Shown: positions 1-8,890, numbered from the stretch's first letter. The stretch is DNA of 64,000 nt from Mesoflavibacter zeaxanthinifaciens DSM 18436 (GCF_000422365.1 NZ_AULQ01000001.1:124001-188000), one strand, 5' to 3'. Program-made: numbers and translations. The notes: generated by a model from the letters alone, not told the origin.

Positions 1-632
1 TTGTAACCATTGGTAATTTTTTACATCAGCCTAACGAAGATGCGGTAAATTACCTTAAAACCGATATTTGGCCATTAATAAGAAAAGAATTGCCAAAAGC
101 CGAAATGCATGTATATGGCGCATATGTATCACAAAAACATTTACAATTAAATGATCCTAAAAATGGATTTTTAATTAAAGGATTTGCCGAAGACGTTTCA
201 GAAGTTGTAAAACAAGCCAAAGTACTTTTAGCACCATTACGTTTTGGTGCTGGTTTAAAAGGAAAAATTATTGATGCCATGAAAACAGGGACACCTTGTG
301 TAACAACAACTATTGGAGCAGAAGGTATGTATGGTACATTAAAAGACACTAATGCTTTTATAGAAGATGATGCCAAAAATTTTGCTAAACAAGCGGTAGA
401 GCTTTATACCAACAAAATTTATTGGCGTGGTAAACAAAAAAATGGGTTTAGAATACTTAATACATTTTTTGACAAAAATATCTACTTAAAAGATACTATT
501 GAAACTATAAAGCATATTGAAGCCGAATTACCGCTTCGTCGTCAAAAAAACTTCATAGGACAAATACTACAACATCATACACTACAAAGTAATAAGTATA
601 TGAGTAAGTGGATAGAAGAGAAGAATAAATAA
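1..632 (+). CDS. Glycosyltransferase family 1/4-like, C-terminal part (5' end outside window)
   Basis: The reading frame is open from the first bases of the window (frame starting at base 3), so the ATG at base 90 is internal and not the start. About 209 codons are visible. The sequence shows a GT-B C-terminal nucleotide-sugar binding half: GNFLHQPNEDAV, then AEMHVYGAYVS, IKGFAEDVSEVVKQAKVLLAPLRFGAGLKGKIIDAM and TPCVTTTIGAEGM. These are the usual Rossmann strand, the conserved 'P.R.GAG.K.K..EAM..G.P.V.T..GAEG' run and the donor site. The acceptor half lies outside, so substrate and pathway cannot be told; cell-surface polysaccharide synthesis is the family's usual role. It is followed after 62 nt by an ABC-F gene on the same strand. 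Confidence 0.85.
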   Translation, partial: VTIGNFLHQPNEDAVNYLKTDIWPLIRKELPKAEMHVYGAYVSQKHLQLNDPKNGFLIKGFAEDVSEVVKQAKVLLAPLRFGAGLKGKIIDAMKTGTPCVTTTIGAEGMYGTLKDTNAFIEDDAKNFAKQAVELYTNKIYWRGKQKNGFRILNTFFDKNIYLKDTIETIKHIEAELPLRRQKNFIGQILQHHTLQSNKYMSKWIEEKNK

Positions 633-694
633 AATAGAACATTACATTACTCTTTTTATTACTTTCGCAACCCTAAACTTATAGGATTATTTTT

Positions 695-2332
695 ATGATT
701 TCAGTAGATAATTTAGCAGTAGAATTTAGCGGAACAACGCTATTTAAAGACGTGTCTTTTGTTATAAACCCAACCGATAAAATTGCCCTTATGGGAAAAA
801 ACGGTGCAGGAAAATCTACAATGATGAAGATTGTTGCAGGTGTACAAAATGCAACTAGAGGACACGTGCGTACACCAAAAGATGCTGTAATTGCCTACTT
901 ACCACAGCATTTATTGACAGAAGATAATTGTACCGTTTTTGAAGAAGCAGCAAAAGCATTTAAACATGTTTTTGAAATGCGTGATGAAATGGACAAGCTT
1001 AACAAAGCATTAGAAACACGTACAGATTACGAAAGTGACGAGTATATGTCTATCATAGAAAAAGTTTCCGATTTAGGTGAAAAATATTATGCATTAGAAG
1101 ATGTTAATTATGATGCCGAAGTAGAAAAAGCACTTAAAGGTTTAGGTTTTAAACAAGAAGATTTTACCCGTCAAACCAACGAGTTTTCTGGAGGTTGGCG
1201 TATGCGAATCGAGTTAGCAAAAATATTATTACAAAAACCAGATTTAATCCTGTTAGATGAGCCTACAAACCATATAGATATAGAGTCTGTAATTTGGTTA
1301 GAAGACTTTTTAGTTAACAAAGCCAATGCGGTTATGGTAATCTCTCACGATAGAGCATTTATTGATAATATCACCAATCGTACTATAGAAGTAACTATGG
1401 GACGTATTTACGACTATAAAGCCAATTACAGTCACTATTTACAATTACGCGCAGATAGACGTAGCCATCAATTAAAAGCGTACCAAGAACAACAAAAGTT
1501 TATTGCCGATAATATGGCGTTTATAGAGCGTTTTAAAGGCACCTATTCTAAAACTAATCAAGTTGCTTCACGCGAGCGTATGCTTGAAAAGTTAGAAATT
1601 ATTGAAATTGACGAAATAGATAACTCTTCATTAAAATTACGTTTTCCGCCAGCACCAAGATCTGGAGATTATCCTGTTACAGTTAAAGACGTTTCAAAAG
1701 CATACGATAATAAAGTCGTTTTTAAAGATGCAAATATGTCTATAGCAAGAGGCGAAAAAGTCTGTTTTGTTGGAAGAAATGGTGAAGGAAAATCTACAAT
1801 GATAAAAGCCATTTTAAATGAAATTGAAGTTGATGGTACTTGCCAATTAGGACACAATGTTAAAGTTGGTTATTTTGCTCAAAACCAAGCTTCTTTATTA
1901 GATGAAGAATTAACTATTTTTCAAACTGTAGATGAAGTTGCACAAGGCGATATTAGAACACAAATAAAAAATATTTTAGGTCGTTTTATGTTTGCTGGTG
2001 ATGATATTGATAAAAAAGTTGGTGTATTGTCTGGAGGAGAAAAAACCAGATTAGCAATGGTTAAATTGCTTTTAGAACCAGTTAACTTGTTGATTTTAGA
2101 TGAGCCTACAAACCATCTAGATTTAAAATCTAAAGACGTTTTAAAAGAAGCACTTTTAGAGTTTGATGGTACATTGATTTTAGTGTCTCATGATCGTGAC
2201 TTTTTGCAAGGGTTATCTCAAAAAGTATTCGAATTTAAAGATCAACGCGTTATAGAACATTTTGAAACTATAGATGCGTTCTTAGAGCGTAATCGTATAG
2301 AGCGAATAGCAGATATAAATCTTAATAAATAA
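695..2332 (+). CDS. ABC-F family ATP-binding cassette protein (ribosome-associated type)
   Basis: This 545-residue protein has two ABC domains and no membrane segment, which is the ABC-F layout. Walker A motifs are GKNGAGKST (34-42) and GRNGEGKST (about 360-368). Signature motifs are FSGGWRMR and LSGGEKTR, and both Walker B motifs read LLDEPTNH followed by D. The linker between the domains (about 240-320) is long, charged and helical, as in EttA/Uup/YbiT-type factors that enter the ribosomal E site. ABC-F proteins act on stalled or initiating ribosomes, and some give antibiotic protection; which subtype this is cannot be decided by eye. It converges on the sirtuin gene with 3 nt between the stop codons. 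A possible -7 box (TActTTcG) lies near 661. Confidence 0.93.
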   Translation: MISVDNLAVEFSGTTLFKDVSFVINPTDKIALMGKNGAGKSTMMKIVAGVQNATRGHVRTPKDAVIAYLPQHLLTEDNCTVFEEAAKAFKHVFEMRDEMDKLNKALETRTDYESDEYMSIIEKVSDLGEKYYALEDVNYDAEVEKALKGLGFKQEDFTRQTNEFSGGWRMRIELAKILLQKPDLILLDEPTNHIDIESVIWLEDFLVNKANAVMVISHDRAFIDNITNRTIEVTMGRIYDYKANYSHYLQLRADRRSHQLKAYQEQQKFIADNMAFIERFKGTYSKTNQVASRERMLEKLEIIEIDEIDNSSLKLRFPPAPRSGDYPVTVKDVSKAYDNKVVFKDANMSIARGEKVCFVGRNGEGKSTMIKAILNEIEVDGTCQLGHNVKVGYFAQNQASLLDEELTIFQTVDEVAQGDIRTQIKNILGRFMFAGDDIDKKVGVLSGGEKTRLAMVKLLLEPVNLLILDEPTNHLDLKSKDVLKEALLEFDGTLILVSHDRDFLQGLSQKVFEFKDQRVIEHFETIDAFLERNRIERIADINLNK

Positions 2333-2335
2333 GCA

Positions 2336-3010
2336 CTAACGTATTTTATTTACAAAATCTTTAATACCTTCTGTAGCAGTTTTACCTATTACTGTTAAAT
2401 TCTCTTTTGATGCTATTGAAGGTTTAGGATCTATATAAAACTTAGGAGTATTCTGCGCAGTGTAATGCATCAAACTAGCAGCAGGATAGACTTGTAAAGA
2501 GGTGCCAATAATTAATAAAATATCGGCAGTTTGACAGATGCTAATGGCTTTTTCAAACAACGGAACATCTTCTCCAAACCAAACAATGTGTGGTCTTAAT
2601 TGTATCCCGTTTTTATCTGTTGTACCTAAAACAATATCATCTTCCCAATGCACAACAGAAGTTTCATCAGCAATATTTCTTGCTTTAAATAGTTCACCAT
2701 GTAAGTGAGTTACATTACTGCTGCCTGCACGTTCATGTAAATCGTCTACGTTTTGAGTAATTATAGATACTTTAAAGCTGTTTTCAAGTTTGGCTAAAGC
2801 CTTGTGAGCAGCATTTGGTTGTACAGTTTTTAATTGTCTTCTACGTTGGTTGTAAAATTCTAAAACTAAATTGGGATTACTAGCAAAACCTTGTGGAGAA
2901 GCTACTTTCATTACGTCATGTCCTTCCCACAAACCATTTTCGTCTCTAAAAGTTTTTAATCCGCTTTCTGCACTCATGCCAGCGCCAGTTAAAACTACAA
3001 GGTGTTTCAT
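2336..3010 (-). CDS. cobB: Sir2-family NAD-dependent protein deacylase, zinc-site cysteines absent
   Basis: This is a 224-residue sirtuin. The NAD-binding motif GAGMSAESG is at 9-17, QNVDDLHERAG at 86-96 and the catalytic His in HLHGEL at 104. Tyr53 and Arg56 (FYNQRRRQL) match the Tyr-x-x-Arg pair that marks class III sirtuins, which remove succinyl/malonyl groups (known for E. coli CobB and SIRT5). The segment after the catalytic His (106-150), which normally carries two CxxC zinc pairs, has no cysteine at all. The protein is therefore predicted to fold without structural zinc. It is divergent from the lipoprotein gene at 3105 with a 94-nt shared promoter region. Confidence 0.9.
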   Translation of the reverse strand: MKHLVVLTGAGMSAESGLKTFRDENGLWEGHDVMKVASPQGFASNPNLVLEFYNQRRRQLKTVQPNAAHKALAKLENSFKVSIITQNVDDLHERAGSSNVTHLHGELFKARNIADETSVVHWEDDIVLGTTDKNGIQLRPHIVWFGEDVPLFEKAISICQTADILLIIGTSLQVYPAASLMHYTAQNTPKFYIDPKPSIASKENLTVIGKTATEGIKDFVNKIR

Positions 3011-3104
3011 TTTTTTGTGTTATTTTAGCCAAGTAAATGCAGTTTAAGATAATGTCGCTTAAAATCTTAAACAATTAATTAAAACTAATCAATAATTTCA
3101 ATCC

Positions 3105-3926
3105 ATGGAAATCTTAAAAAAAATTTCAATACTATTTTCAATTTTTATTGTTTTCTCAAGTTGTACAAAAGATGATGTTGAAGAGAATGTAGAAATAGCT
3201 TCAAAAACATATCAATTACAATCTGCAAATGGTTATAGTGTTTCTGGGACTGCACGTTTTATAAATAATTCTAACGGAACTATAAGTGTAGAGTTAAATC
3301 TAACAGGAACACCATCTAACGCAATGTTACCAGCTTATATCCACTCTAATACAGCTGCTGAAACTGGTCCAATTAGCATTAGTTTAGTTCCTGCTAGCGG
3401 CGCATCAGGAGAAAGCTTTACAACTTTTAATACTAAAGATGACGGTACGCAAATTTCATATCAACAATTACTAAATATGGATGGTTATTTGACTGTACGT
3501 GTAGATAGTAATAACTCTCAAATAGTAGCATATGTAGATATAGGTCAAAATGAGTTAACCCAAAATACTACAAGTTATACATTGCAAGAAGTAGATTTAG
3601 ATGGCGTATCAGGAAACATAACTTTTACAGAACGTATTAATGGTGAAGCATTAGCTGTTTTTAACCTTTCTAATTTGCCATCTGGAGGATCTCATCCTGC
3701 TTATATATATTCTGGAGATTTAGCAAATGCACCAGGTAGTCTTATTTATGCTTTTAATAATATAGATGGGACAACAGGAAAAAGCTTTTCTAACATAGCA
3801 GAAGATGAAAACGGAAATCCATTACTTTATCAAGATCTACTAACTATTGACGCCTATGTAGATGTTGTTTTAAGTGAAACAACTACAAACTATCATTTAG
3901 CACAAGGAAATATAGGATCTAATTAG
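3105..3926 (+). CDS. Lipoprotein with two CHRD-like domains
   Basis: This 273-residue protein has a lipoprotein signal peptide; the lipobox ends FSSC with Cys20, followed by TKDD. Two tandem repeats of about 115 residues follow, from YQLQSANGYSVSG and from YTLQEVDLDGVSG. Each contains 'LPAYIHS' or 'HPAYIYS', then 'GKSF/GESF', 'YQQLLNMDGYLTVRV' or 'YQDLLTIDAYVDVVL', and a terminal 'GQN/GNIG'. This pattern resembles the CHRD (chordin) domain found in bacterial surface lipoproteins. The ligand is unknown. The gene is monocistronic, with a strong terminator at 3951-3987. Confidence 0.75.
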   Translation: MEILKKISILFSIFIVFSSCTKDDVEENVEIASKTYQLQSANGYSVSGTARFINNSNGTISVELNLTGTPSNAMLPAYIHSNTAAETGPISISLVPASGASGESFTTFNTKDDGTQISYQQLLNMDGYLTVRVDSNNSQIVAYVDIGQNELTQNTTSYTLQEVDLDGVSGNITFTERINGEALAVFNLSNLPSGGSHPAYIYSGDLANAPGSLIYAFNNIDGTTGKSFSNIAEDENGNPLLYQDLLTIDAYVDVVLSETTTNYHLAQGNIGSN

Positions 3927-3950
3927 GCTCAAAATTTAAATATTAAAGTA

Positions 3951-3987
3951 AACCTGATAGCAAATAACTGTCAGGTTTTTTTATTTT
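3951..3987 (+). terminator. Rho-independent terminator of the CHRD lipoprotein gene
   Basis: There is a 10-bp stem (aacctgatag paired with ctgtcaggtt, one T-G wobble) with a 7-nt loop, followed by a T-rich run. It lies 24 nt after the lipoprotein stop codon and just before trmH. Confidence 0.9.
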
Positions 3988-3993
3988 TAACCC

Positions 3994-4644
3994 ATGATAG
4001 ATATTAAACTTTTAGAACATTTAGAAGGTTATTTAACAGAAAATCGTTTAGAGCGTTTTCATAAAGTATTAGACCAACGTACAAAGCATTTTACTGTAGC
4101 AACAGAAGATGTGTATCAATTACATAACACTAGTGCAGTAATACGTAGTTGTGATGTTTTTGGTATACAAGAAGTAAATATTGTAGAAGAGCAAAATACA
4201 AAGCGCATAGATAGAGAAATTGCTATGGGCGCACAAAAATGGGTTGATTTAAACCGTTATCATACAGTAAAAGACAGTATTAAAGATTTAAAAGCTAAAG
4301 GGTATCAAATTGTAGCAACAACGCCACACACAAACGACTGTGATTTATCAGACTTTGATGTGACAAAAAAGTCGTGTTTTTTCTTTGGAAGAGAAACCGA
4401 AGGATTATCTGATGAGGTCTTACAACAAGCAGATGCTTATTTAAAAATACCAATGGTTGGTTTTACAGAAAGTTTAAATATATCTGTAAGTGCAGCAATA
4501 ATCTTACAGCACGTAACTAGTAAACTGAAAAAAACAGATATAAATTGGCAATTAACTGAAACAGAGAAGTTAGAAAAGCGTTTAGACTGGTGTAAAAAGA
4601 CAATTAAAAGTTATGACGAAATTGTAGAACGATTTTATTCTTAG
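3994..4644 (+). CDS. trmH: tRNA (guanosine(18)-2'-O)-methyltransferase, SPOUT family
   Basis: This 216-residue protein carries the three SpoU/SPOUT motifs. Motif 1 is around HNTSAVIRSCDVFGIQEV, motif 2 is FFFGRETEGLSDEVL and motif 3 is IPMVGFTESLNISVSAAIIL. The C-terminal helix rich in Lys and Arg and the N-terminal 'RLERFHKVLDQRTKHFTVATEDV' match TrmH, which methylates the 2'-OH of G18 in the tRNA D-loop using S-adenosylmethionine. The protein forms a trefoil knot and dimerises. The gene starts 7 nt after the preceding terminator's T-run and converges with the next gene with a 9-nt gap. Confidence 0.92.
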   Translation: MIDIKLLEHLEGYLTENRLERFHKVLDQRTKHFTVATEDVYQLHNTSAVIRSCDVFGIQEVNIVEEQNTKRIDREIAMGAQKWVDLNRYHTVKDSIKDLKAKGYQIVATTPHTNDCDLSDFDVTKKSCFFFGRETEGLSDEVLQQADAYLKIPMVGFTESLNISVSAAIILQHVTSKLKKTDINWQLTETEKLEKRLDWCKKTIKSYDEIVERFYS

Positions 4645-4653
4645 AGTATACTT

Positions 4654-4905
4654 TTATATATATTTAAAAAGTATAAAGCATGAAAATAAAGTAAGTGCAA
4701 AATTCCAAGGGTTTAATGCATACTTCTCAATATTTTCTTTTTTCCATAGCTTTTCTAATTTAATTATTTTGTTAAAGGTAATTAAGCTAAAGATGTTGAG
4801 AAAGATAAATTTTATAATTCCTCCAACTGATGCTATTAAAACAAAAAAAATCATAAACCCAAAACTTTCAAAAACTTCAAATAAATCAAAATTGTCTTTT
4901 TTCAT
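4654..4905 (-). CDS. Small membrane protein of unknown function
   Basis: This is an 83-residue protein with hydrophobic stretches at about 16-45 and 66-82 and a basic loop between (KIIKLEKLWKKENIEK). I do not recognise a family. It follows the carboxypeptidase-regulatory-like protein gene on the same strand after 23 nt, so it is probably co-transcribed with it. It converges on trmH. Codon use looks like that of its neighbours, and the ATG is well placed. Confidence 0.55.
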   Translation of the reverse strand: MKKDNFDLFEVFESFGFMIFFVLIASVGGIIKFIFLNIFSLITFNKIIKLEKLWKKENIEKYALNPWNFALTLFSCFILFKYI

Positions 4906-4928
4906 ATTTATTGAAATTTAATAAAAGA

Positions 4929-5774
4929 CTAAAGACGTTTTTTTCGTGTTCTACTTAATACTTTATATTCTTCGTAGCATTCACTAATAGCATCTAATAT
5001 TTGAAGATCGTTAGCGGTATTAATAAACTCTGCAGAATAGTTACATTGACTTACAATTTCATCTAAATCTACTTTTGTAACGCCAAGTAAAGCTGTAAGC
5101 ATATCACGGTCAAAACGCTTAACTAAAGTATTACGGATGTTATCGTCCTCTTTCATCTTTTTAAGCTTATGTAACTCTCTTCCTTTTTTACTAAAGGTAT
5201 TGTATAAAAAGTCAAGAGGATTAAAAATAGATCCTAACACTTTATTTATGGCATTAGGTTGTTTTTTTCCTGCTTCGTAACCTGTACTTAACCCACTAAT
5301 ACTATATCTGTAGTTGTTGTTTACATTTACTTGTTTGATATCTACTTCTAAATAACCTGTTAATTTAAGTTCGCTTACAACAACTTCTTCTAAAGCTAAC
5401 GCCAGCTCGGTTAATGTAATGGTAGATTTTTCAATTTTATTAACCCAGTCGTTAGTTACTTTTACTTTTACAGATTTAAAACCAAGGTAAGATAAGTGTA
5501 ATGTATCGTTAGCTACTGCGCGTAATTCAAATTCTCCTTTATTATTAGTTGCCGTACCAATAACTTGATTAAGGTTAACGATGTTTACGTTTTCTAATGG
5601 TTTTTTTGTGGTAGCATCAATAATTATCCCTTTAACGGTAGAATCTTTTTTTATTTGAGTAGAATCTACTGTTCTTGTTTGGGTAGTATTTTTATTATCT
5701 TTTTGTTTGTTGTCTTGAGCAAGACCAATCTGAATGCTAAATACTAAAATTAAAAGGGTAAAAAATGACTTCAT
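4929..5774 (-). CDS. Secreted protein with carboxypeptidase-regulatory-like (CarboxypepD_reg) domain
   Basis: I place the start at 5774 rather than at the upstream ATG at 5855. From there the protein (281 aa) begins with a normal signal peptide, MKSFFTLLILVFSIQIGLAQ. A Thr/Asp/Lys-rich linker comes next, then a beta-sandwich CarboxypepD_reg-like domain (VKGIIIDATTKKPLENVNI ... GEFELRAVANDTLHLSYLGFKSVKVKV). This domain is common at the N-terminus of TonB receptors but here stands alone. A helical C-terminal region of unknown role follows, with a basic tail (RTRKKRL). Periplasmic or outer-membrane-associated location is likely. It lies 87 nt downstream of the DEAD-box helicase gene. Confidence 0.75.
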   Translation of the reverse strand: MKSFFTLLILVFSIQIGLAQDNKQKDNKNTTQTRTVDSTQIKKDSTVKGIIIDATTKKPLENVNIVNLNQVIGTATNNKGEFELRAVANDTLHLSYLGFKSVKVKVTNDWVNKIEKSTITLTELALALEEVVVSELKLTGYLEVDIKQVNVNNNYRYSISGLSTGYEAGKKQPNAINKVLGSIFNPLDFLYNTFSKKGRELHKLKKMKEDDNIRNTLVKRFDRDMLTALLGVTKVDLDEIVSQCNYSAEFINTANDLQILDAISECYEEYKVLSRTRKKRL

Positions 5775-5861
5775 GTAATTATTTAATGCTCTAAAAATAA
5801 TAAAGAAAACGCTAATTGATAGCGTCTTCTTATATATTTGACTAAATATTAACAAAAAGGT

Positions 5862-7661
5862 TTAACGTCTAGAGCGTCTTGGTCTACCGTGTGTAGATTT
5901 AAATTCAGATTTATCTCTGTTGCTACGTTTACTTTTTTTGTTAGAGCTGTTAGAGTCTTCACTTCTTCTGCTGCGTCTTTCTCCTTTTGGTTTGTCGCTT
6001 CTTCGTCTACGGTCGTTTCCGCCATCACGACGTCTTCCTCCGCCACGTTTTCTGTCACGTCCACCACGATCTTCTGTGATTTCTACGTTTATAAAACGTC
6101 CGTTTTCTTTAAAATCTGTAAAGAAAGCTAATACTTTTTCTTGGTGTTCTTTTTCTGTGTTAAAGAAAGAGAAACTATCTTTTACATCAACTTTAAAAAC
6201 ATCATCACGACCAAGCTCTAAGGTATCTCTTAAATAGTCTTTAAGTTTCATCCAATCATAACCGTCTTTTCTACCAACGTTTATAAAGAATCTTGTGCTA
6301 TCTCCGCTAGAAGATCTACCACTGTCTTGAGAAGATGCTTCTACATTTAAGTTTTTAGAGTTTTTATAATAATTAAAGAAACGCGAAAACTCTACAGAAA
6401 AGAATTTTTTAATTAATTCTTCTTTAGATGTATCTTCAAAAATTTCGTTAATGCTTGGTAAGTAAGCATCAATTTCGTGATTCATTTCTGTGTTATGGAC
6501 TTTGTTTGCTAAAGACATTAATTGTACTTCGCAAATTTCCATACCATCAGGTAATTCTTTTTTATCAAATTCGCGTTTTATAATACGTTCAATGCTCTTA
6601 ATTTTTCTTACCTCACTTTTAGAAACTATGACCATAGAAACACCAGTTTTACCAGCACGTCCAGTACGACCAGAACGGTGTGTATAGGTTTCAATTTCGT
6701 CAGGTAATTGGTAATTGATTACGTGTGTTACATCGTCTACATCAATACCACGAGCAGCAACATCTGTTGCAACAAGCATTTGTATTTGATTGTTTCTAAA
6801 CGCTTTCATAACCAAATCACGTTGATTTTGACTTAAATCGCCGTGTAAAGCGCCAGCATTGTAACCATCTTCAATAAGTTTTTCTGCAACTTTTTGTGTA
6901 TCTCTTTTGGTACGACAAAATATTACAGAAAATATATCTGGATTAGCATCTGCTAATCGTTTTAAAGCTAAATAACGGTCACGAGAGTTTACTAAATAAT
7001 ACTCGTGTGATACGTTAGATGTACTTTCATTTTTATTACCAACAGTAACCTCTAAAGGATTACTCATAAAGTCTTTAGCAATTCTTGCTACTTCTTTAGG
7101 CATTGTTGCACTAAATAACCATGTGCTTTTGTCTACTGGTGTATCTTTTAAGATGTCATTAATGTCATCATAAAATCCCATGTTTAACATTTCATCAGCT
7201 TCATCTAAAACAGCATATTGAATTTTAGTGATGTCGACCAAGTTACGGCTAATCATATCTTTCATACGGCCAGGTGTAGCTACAATAATTTGTGCGCCAC
7301 GTTTAACTTGTCTTGCTTGTTCTGTAATACTAGATCCACCGTATATTGCAGTTACGTTAAGACCATTAAGGTACTTACCGTAAAGTTTCATTTCGTTGGT
7401 GATTTGTAAACAAAGCTCGCGTGTTGGAGATAGTATTAACCCTTGTGTTGTACGACTGTTAACGTCAATTTTTTGTAACATAGGGAAACCAAAAGCTGCT
7501 GTTTTACCAGTACCTGTTTGTGCAAGTGCTACAAGATCGCGTTCGCTTTCTAAAAGTGTTGGGATTGCTTTTTGTTGAACTTCACTAGGTGTTTCAAAAC
7601 CTAAGTCAGTAATGGCTTGAAGCAAATTAGCGTCAAGACCAAGTTGTTGGAATGTGCTCAT
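5862..7661 (-). CDS. DEAD-box ATP-dependent RNA helicase with C-terminal RNA-binding domain and basic tail
   Basis: This 599-residue protein has all DEAD-box motifs: Q motif (FETPSEVQQKAIP), ALAQTGTGKTAAFG, PTREL, ATPGR, DEAD, SAT, and ATDVAARGIDVDDV with HRSGRTGR. A DbpA-like RNA-binding domain follows (RFFINVGRKDGYDWMKLKDYL ... FINVEI), as in DbpA/CsdA. The last 70 residues are an Arg/Gly/Lys/Ser-rich disordered tail. The family unwinds RNA in ribosome assembly, mRNA turnover and cold adaptation. The mRNA has a leader of about 130 nt with two hairpins (separate entry), which suggests post-transcriptional control. Whether it is the deaD or the rhlE-type orthologue cannot be settled by eye. 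Confidence 0.93.
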   Translation of the reverse strand: MSTFQQLGLDANLLQAITDLGFETPSEVQQKAIPTLLESERDLVALAQTGTGKTAAFGFPMLQKIDVNSRTTQGLILSPTRELCLQITNEMKLYGKYLNGLNVTAIYGGSSITEQARQVKRGAQIIVATPGRMKDMISRNLVDITKIQYAVLDEADEMLNMGFYDDINDILKDTPVDKSTWLFSATMPKEVARIAKDFMSNPLEVTVGNKNESTSNVSHEYYLVNSRDRYLALKRLADANPDIFSVIFCRTKRDTQKVAEKLIEDGYNAGALHGDLSQNQRDLVMKAFRNNQIQMLVATDVAARGIDVDDVTHVINYQLPDEIETYTHRSGRTGRAGKTGVSMVIVSKSEVRKIKSIERIIKREFDKKELPDGMEICEVQLMSLANKVHNTEMNHEIDAYLPSINEIFEDTSKEELIKKFFSVEFSRFFNYYKNSKNLNVEASSQDSGRSSSGDSTRFFINVGRKDGYDWMKLKDYLRDTLELGRDDVFKVDVKDSFSFFNTEKEHQEKVLAFFTDFKENGRFINVEITEDRGGRDRKRGGGRRRDGGNDRRRRSDKPKGERRSRRSEDSNSSNKKSKRSNRDKSEFKSTHGRPRRSRR

Positions 7662-7807
7662 TCTAAAATATAAGTATTCAATTGCATTATGTTGGTGTTA
7701 CATATAGAAGCGAATTGAACAAACTTAAACCTAAAACTTCTAGTAACACATCCTCTCTCTGAGGAATTTTTATCTCAAAATAATTTGAGTTTCAGCGTGC
7801 AAAGATA
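7662..7807 (-). promoter_or_regulatory. Promoter and structured 5' leader of the DEAD-box helicase gene
   Basis: On the minus strand a perfect -7 box TAtcTTTG lies at 7800-7807. Transcription should begin near 7793, which leaves a leader of roughly 130 nt. The leader contains two hairpins close to the 5' end: ctcaaa/tttgag (7774-7789) and cctc/gagg (7752-7764). A clear -33 TTG is not seen. Long structured leaders are known on cold-shock helicase mRNAs in other bacteria; control here is inference. Confidence 0.6.
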
Positions 7808-7865
7808 GTCTTTTATTTGAGATTTAAATGTTTTGGTAAAATATTTAGTAAAGCTTTAATATATT

Positions 7866-8441
7866 CTAAATTTTATTTAAAAAATCAACTAACAATTTTA
7901 CAGCCTTACCACGATGCCCGATTTTGTTTTTTAATTCTAAATCCATTTCGGCAAAAGTGTCTTGATAACCTTTTGGTTTAAAAATAGGATCGTAACCAAA
8001 ACCTTTTTCTCCATGTCTTTCAGTTGTGATTTCACCTTTGCAAATTCCGGTAAACGTTTCTAATGTATTGTTTAAATGTAGTGCAACAACTGTTTTAAAC
8101 TGCGCATTTCTGTTCTGTTTATCTTTTAGATTATTAAGCAATAAATCCATATTATCGTTAGCATCACGTTGTGGTCCAGCGTAGCGTGCACTAAACACTC
8201 CAGGTTCGTTATTTAATGCTTCAACTTCTAGTCCGGTATCGTCTGCAAAACAGTCGTATCCATAATTATTTTTAATGTACTCTGCTTTTTGGATGGCGTT
8301 ACCTTCAATGGTGTTTTGGGTTTCTGGGATATCTTCAAAACACTGTATATCTTTTAAACTTAATAAAGTAATATGTTTTGGTATTAAACTTTGTACTTCT
8401 TTTAGCTTGTTTAAATTGTTGGTAGCGAAGACTAATTTCAT
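7866..8441 (-). CDS. rdgB: Non-canonical purine NTP diphosphatase (RdgB/HAM1)
   Basis: I place the start at 8441 (MKLVFATNNLNKLKEV), which is where the family begins, rather than six codons upstream. The product is 191 aa, a normal length. Diagnostic motifs are FATNNLNKLKEVQ, FADDTGLEVEALNNEPGVFSARYAG, and near the end GEKGFGYDPIF, TFAEM and KIGHRGKA. The enzyme hydrolyses dITP, XTP and ITP to monophosphates, keeping deaminated purines out of DNA and RNA. It is divergent from the HPF gene and stands upstream of the helicase leader. Confidence 0.95.
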   Translation of the reverse strand: MKLVFATNNLNKLKEVQSLIPKHITLLSLKDIQCFEDIPETQNTIEGNAIQKAEYIKNNYGYDCFADDTGLEVEALNNEPGVFSARYAGPQRDANDNMDLLLNNLKDKQNRNAQFKTVVALHLNNTLETFTGICKGEITTERHGEKGFGYDPIFKPKGYQDTFAEMDLELKNKIGHRGKAVKLLVDFLNKI

Positions 8442-8535
8442 CTTAAAAAGGTTTACCACAAATGTAATTTAAATATGTGTATTTATAGATTTCTATTACA
8501 TGATTTATGTCATTTTTATCACGGATTATCTATAT

Positions 8536-8543
8536 TATATTTG
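8536..8543 (+). promoter_or_regulatory. -7 promoter box of the HPF gene
   Basis: TATATTTG matches the Bacteroidota -7 consensus TAnnTTTG and lies 29 nt upstream of the HPF start codon. No good -33 TTG is visible at the usual distance. Confidence 0.55.
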
Positions 8544-8572
8544 AGTATAGTTTAATACAAAACCCTAAAACA

Positions 8573-8872
8573 ATGACGATAAATATTCAATACGTTCATA
8601 TGTCTACTAGCGAAGCTATGAACACTTACGTAACTGAAAAACTAAATAATTTAACTGAAAAATTTGATTGGATTATTAAAGCTGAAGTTCATTTTGAAAA
8701 AGAGCAACATGATCCAATAAAAGGTAAAATTTGTAAAATAGAATTAAGCGTACCTGGTCCAAGAATCTTTGCTACTTCTAATGAAGATAATTACGAAAAA
8801 GCTGTAAAACACACCATTAAAGATTTAGAAAAACAGCTTAAAAAGCGCAAGTATACATTTGTTAATCACTAA
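8573..8872 (+). CDS. hpf: Ribosome hibernation-promoting factor / RaiA family
   Basis: The start is set at 8573 (MTINIQYVHM), because the 22 codons upstream lie across the promoter box and have no family counterpart. The product of 99 aa is a short HPF: an alpha/beta fold with beta strand INIQYVHMSTSEAM, helix YVTEKLNNLTEKF, strand KAEVHFEKE, then KICKIELSVPGPRIFATSNEDNYEKAVKHTIKDLEKQLKKRK. This matches short HPF/YfiA proteins, which bind the 30S decoding site and help form inactive ribosomes in stationary phase. A strong terminator follows. Confidence 0.92.
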   Translation: MTINIQYVHMSTSEAMNTYVTEKLNNLTEKFDWIIKAEVHFEKEQHDPIKGKICKIELSVPGPRIFATSNEDNYEKAVKHTIKDLEKQLKKRKYTFVNH

Positions 8873-8890
8873 TATTTAATTATACAGTTT

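Noticed and set aside
5889-6237. Plus-strand open frames rich in Ser, Phe and Leu opposite the 3' part of the helicase gene
   Set aside because: They are the antisense of the Arg/Gly/Lys-rich helicase tail; composition follows from the repeat, and there is no promoter or start context.
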